In this document: piece by piece, positions 5,771-7,204 of the stretch
How the letters are laid out: each line of letters opens with the position of its first letter
Numbering within the stretch: position 1 is the stretch's first letter
NCBI GenBank assembly: GCA_023256555.1
Contig: JALRFB010000045.1
Location: 1-7,204 of the forward strand
Origin: Sediminibacterium sp.
GTDB taxonomy: Bacteria; Bacteroidota; Bacteroidia; Chitinophagales; Chitinophagaceae
Direction of reading: 5' to 3'
DNA: 7,204 nt
Position numbers and translations under genes: made by a program
Notes under the pieces: model-generated
Seen by the model: only the letters and a program-made list of their open reading frames with translations
The model's database searches: none
Told to the model about the DNA's origin: nothing

Positions 5771-6721
5771 CTAGTCCCACATTAGGGCGGAAGCGCCGAG
5801 AATGGCGGCATCTGATTCTTTCAAATGACTAAGTAATATTTTTACTTTGTTTTCAAAGATTTCAATCACATTAGCTTCCATATGTTCTCTTGTTGGTTTT
5901 AAGATCATATCGCCTGCTTTGGTTAATCCACCAAATAAGATAATGGCTTCTGGGCTGGAGAACATTACAAAATTGGCTAAAGACATACCTAAGATTTTTC
6001 CGGTAAATTCAAATACTTCTTTAGCTACTTCATCATCTTTTTGTGCAGCTTCAAAAACATCCTTTGAAGTAATTTTATCAACAGGAATATTTCTTAATAA
6101 ACTTGGGCGATCTGTTGTTTTCAAAATCTCCATAGCAGATTGTGCAACGCCTGTAGCTGATGCATAACTTTCTAGAGATCCTTTTTTACCAGTACCTGGA
6201 TGCAATCTTCCATCAGGTATAATAATAGTATGTCCAAGTTCGCCTGCAAAACCATCGTGACCGTAAATTAATTGACCATTCGCAACAATCCCGCTACCAA
6301 CGCCTGTGCCTAAAGTAATCATGATAAAATCCTTCATTCCTTTAGCAGCACCATACATCATTTCACCTACTGCTGCAGCATTTGCATCATTGGTTAATTT
6401 AACAGGTAATTTGAATTTATCTTGTACCATTTTGGCAAATGGGATCACACCTTTCCAAGGAAGGTTAGGAGCGTATTCAATAGTGCCTGTATAAATATTT
6501 CCATTAGGTGCACCTATACCAATACCCTTGATTCTTCCAACGCCACCTACTTTTTCAATTAGCTCACTTAATCTAACATACAATTCATCAATAAAAGTAT
6601 GTACTTGTTCGTGGGTATTTGTAGGCATGGAACTAGAGTGTAGTACATTGCCATCCTTATCTACAATACCATATTTGGTTCCAGTACCGCCTATATCTAC
6701 ACCTATTACATATGAATCCAT
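5771..6721 (-). CDS. ROK-family sugar kinase (glucokinase-like), lacking the zinc-cysteine motif
   Basis: A 316-residue ROK protein that begins directly with the ATP-binding phosphate motif DIGGTGTK (9-16). There is no N-terminal helix-turn-helix, so it is a kinase, not a ROK repressor. LTNDANAAAVGE (109-120) holds the catalytic base Asp112. TLGTGVGSGIV (136-146) is the second phosphate loop, and ELGH (161-164) carries the sugar-binding Glu161 and His164. The usual C-x-C-G-x2-G-C-x-E signature is altered to PGTGKKGSLE, so the cysteine positions are Pro175, Thr177 and Ser182, while Glu184 is kept. Sugar-contact residues therefore remain but the structural zinc site does not. Glucose is the default substrate; N-acetylglucosamine, mannose or fructose are possible. 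It lies 30 bases downstream of a sugar transporter on the same strand, consistent with uptake followed by phosphorylation. Confidence 0.9.
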   Translation of the reverse strand: MDSYVIGVDIGGTGTKYGIVDKDGNVLHSSSMPTNTHEQVHTFIDELYVRLSELIEKVGGVGRIKGIGIGAPNGNIYTGTIEYAPNLPWKGVIPFAKMVQDKFKLPVKLTNDANAAAVGEMMYGAAKGMKDFIMITLGTGVGSGIVANGQLIYGHDGFAGELGHTIIIPDGRLHPGTGKKGSLESYASATGVAQSAMEILKTTDRPSLLRNIPVDKITSKDVFEAAQKDDEVAKEVFEFTGKILGMSLANFVMFSSPEAIILFGGLTKAGDMILKPTREHMEANVIEIFENKVKILLSHLKESDAAILGASALMWD

Positions 6722-6751
6722 TATCGAATATTTATTTAAATGTTTAAAATA

Positions 6752-7204
6752 TTAATGTCCACCTTTTGCTTCAGCATCTTCATAATTGATACCTTGTTTT
6801 TTCAAAATACCTTTTACTGCAATTGCAAAAATTAAGATATAAGTAAAACAAGCTACTGGTACCCAGAAAGAATTATGAATACCAAAACCTGGCTGGTCTA
6901 AATGAGATGATTGTAAGAAATCAGATAATTTACCTTGGATAGGAGGGATAATACCACCACCTAAAATCATCATAATTAAGAATGCTGCACCTTGAGTTGT
7001 GTACTTGCCAATACCTGCAATAGACAAAGCAAAAATAGATGGCCACATAATTGAACATGCGATACCTCCTGTTAAAAATGCATAAATTGCTAGATCTCCT
7101 TTGGAGAAAATTCCCACTAACATAGATGCGACACCAATTAAACTAAATATTAATAAAGTTTTTGCTGGTTTGTCTTGACTTAAGAAAAATGCGATGATTT
7201 GAAT
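6752..7204 (-). CDS. FucP/GluP-type sugar MFS transporter, C-terminal part (cut by window edge)
   Basis: The last 150 residues of an integral membrane sugar transporter; the frame stays open to the right edge, so the start is outside the window and the internal Met at 7123 is not the true start. The visible part has about four hydrophobic segments, likely transmembrane helices 9-12. It includes [20 protein letters not shown], followed by [24 protein letters not shown] and the [17 protein letters not shown] final helix. This pattern is typical of the fucose/glucose/galactose:H+ symporter family (FGHS, FucP/GluP/NagP) in the major facilitator superfamily. The tail is short and polar (EDAEAKGGH). 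It precedes the ROK kinase gene by 30 bases and probably shares its transcript. The transported sugar cannot be decided from the C-terminal half. Confidence 0.88.
   Translation of the reverse strand: MQIIAFFLSQDKPAKTLLIFSLIGVASMLVGIFSKGDLAIYAFLTGGIACSIMWPSIFALSIAGIGKYTTQGAAFLIMMILGGGIIPPIQGKLSDFLQSSHLDQPGFGIHNSFWVPVACFTYILIFAIAVKGILKKQGINYEDAEAKGGH

Noticed and set aside
5847..6755. Plus-strand open frames opposite the ROK kinase gene
   Set aside because: Low-complexity hydrophobic translations lying antisense to a well-supported kinase; no domain and no start context.
7121..7123. Internal ATG as the start of the sugar transporter
   Set aside because: The frame stays open to the window edge with continuing membrane-helix sequence, and a 123-residue protein would lack most of the transporter.
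1..7204. Mobile element, defence system, CRISPR array or RNA gene
   Set aside because: No direct-repeat array, transposase, integrase, terminal inverted repeats or tRNA/rRNA-like sequence was seen; the genes are recognisable core functions.

Overview
The window looks like a core-genome segment of a Bacteroidota bacterium, plausibly near Chitinophagaceae; the family-level placement is inference. The DNA is AT-rich, and four start-proximal sites match the Bacteroidota -7 promoter box TAnnTTTG. Translation starts lack clear Shine-Dalgarno sequences. The gene order kdsC - UbiA-type prenyltransferase - maf also fits that phylum. I see no mobile element, CRISPR array, rRNA or tRNA, and no non-coding stretch over about 140 bases.

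Layout: (1) bases 1-1491 on the minus strand carry an alpha/beta hydrolase followed by the 5' part of topA, which runs off the left edge. (2) A divergent promoter region (1492-1631) separates these from a tight plus-strand run, 1632-4294: an ISC-type [2Fe-2S] ferredoxin, IscX, KDO-8-phosphate phosphatase (kdsC), a UbiA-family prenyltransferase resembling digeranylgeranylglyceryl-phosphate synthase, and a Maf nucleotide pyrophosphatase. (3) An OsmC-family protein (minus strand) converges on maf with one base between stop codons, and is divergent from lipA (plus strand) across a 91-base double promoter region. (4) A perfect 16-bp hairpin ends lipA and probably serves both strands. (5) From the right edge, minus strand, come the C-terminal part of a FucP/GluP-type sugar MFS transporter and a ROK-family sugar kinase.

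Functionally, fdx and iscX supply iron-sulfur assembly functions, and LipA, two genes downstream of that run, is a two-cluster Fe-S enzyme. kdsC supports lipopolysaccharide synthesis, and the prenyltransferase may make an archaeal-like ether lipid or another prenylated lipid. The transporter and ROK kinase form a sugar uptake and phosphorylation pair. Most of the window is ordinary housekeeping DNA. The points most worth checking are the archaeal-type prenyltransferase, the fdx-iscX pair without its usual isc neighbours, the loss of the zinc cysteines in the ROK kinase, and the tightly packed lipA/osmC promoters.
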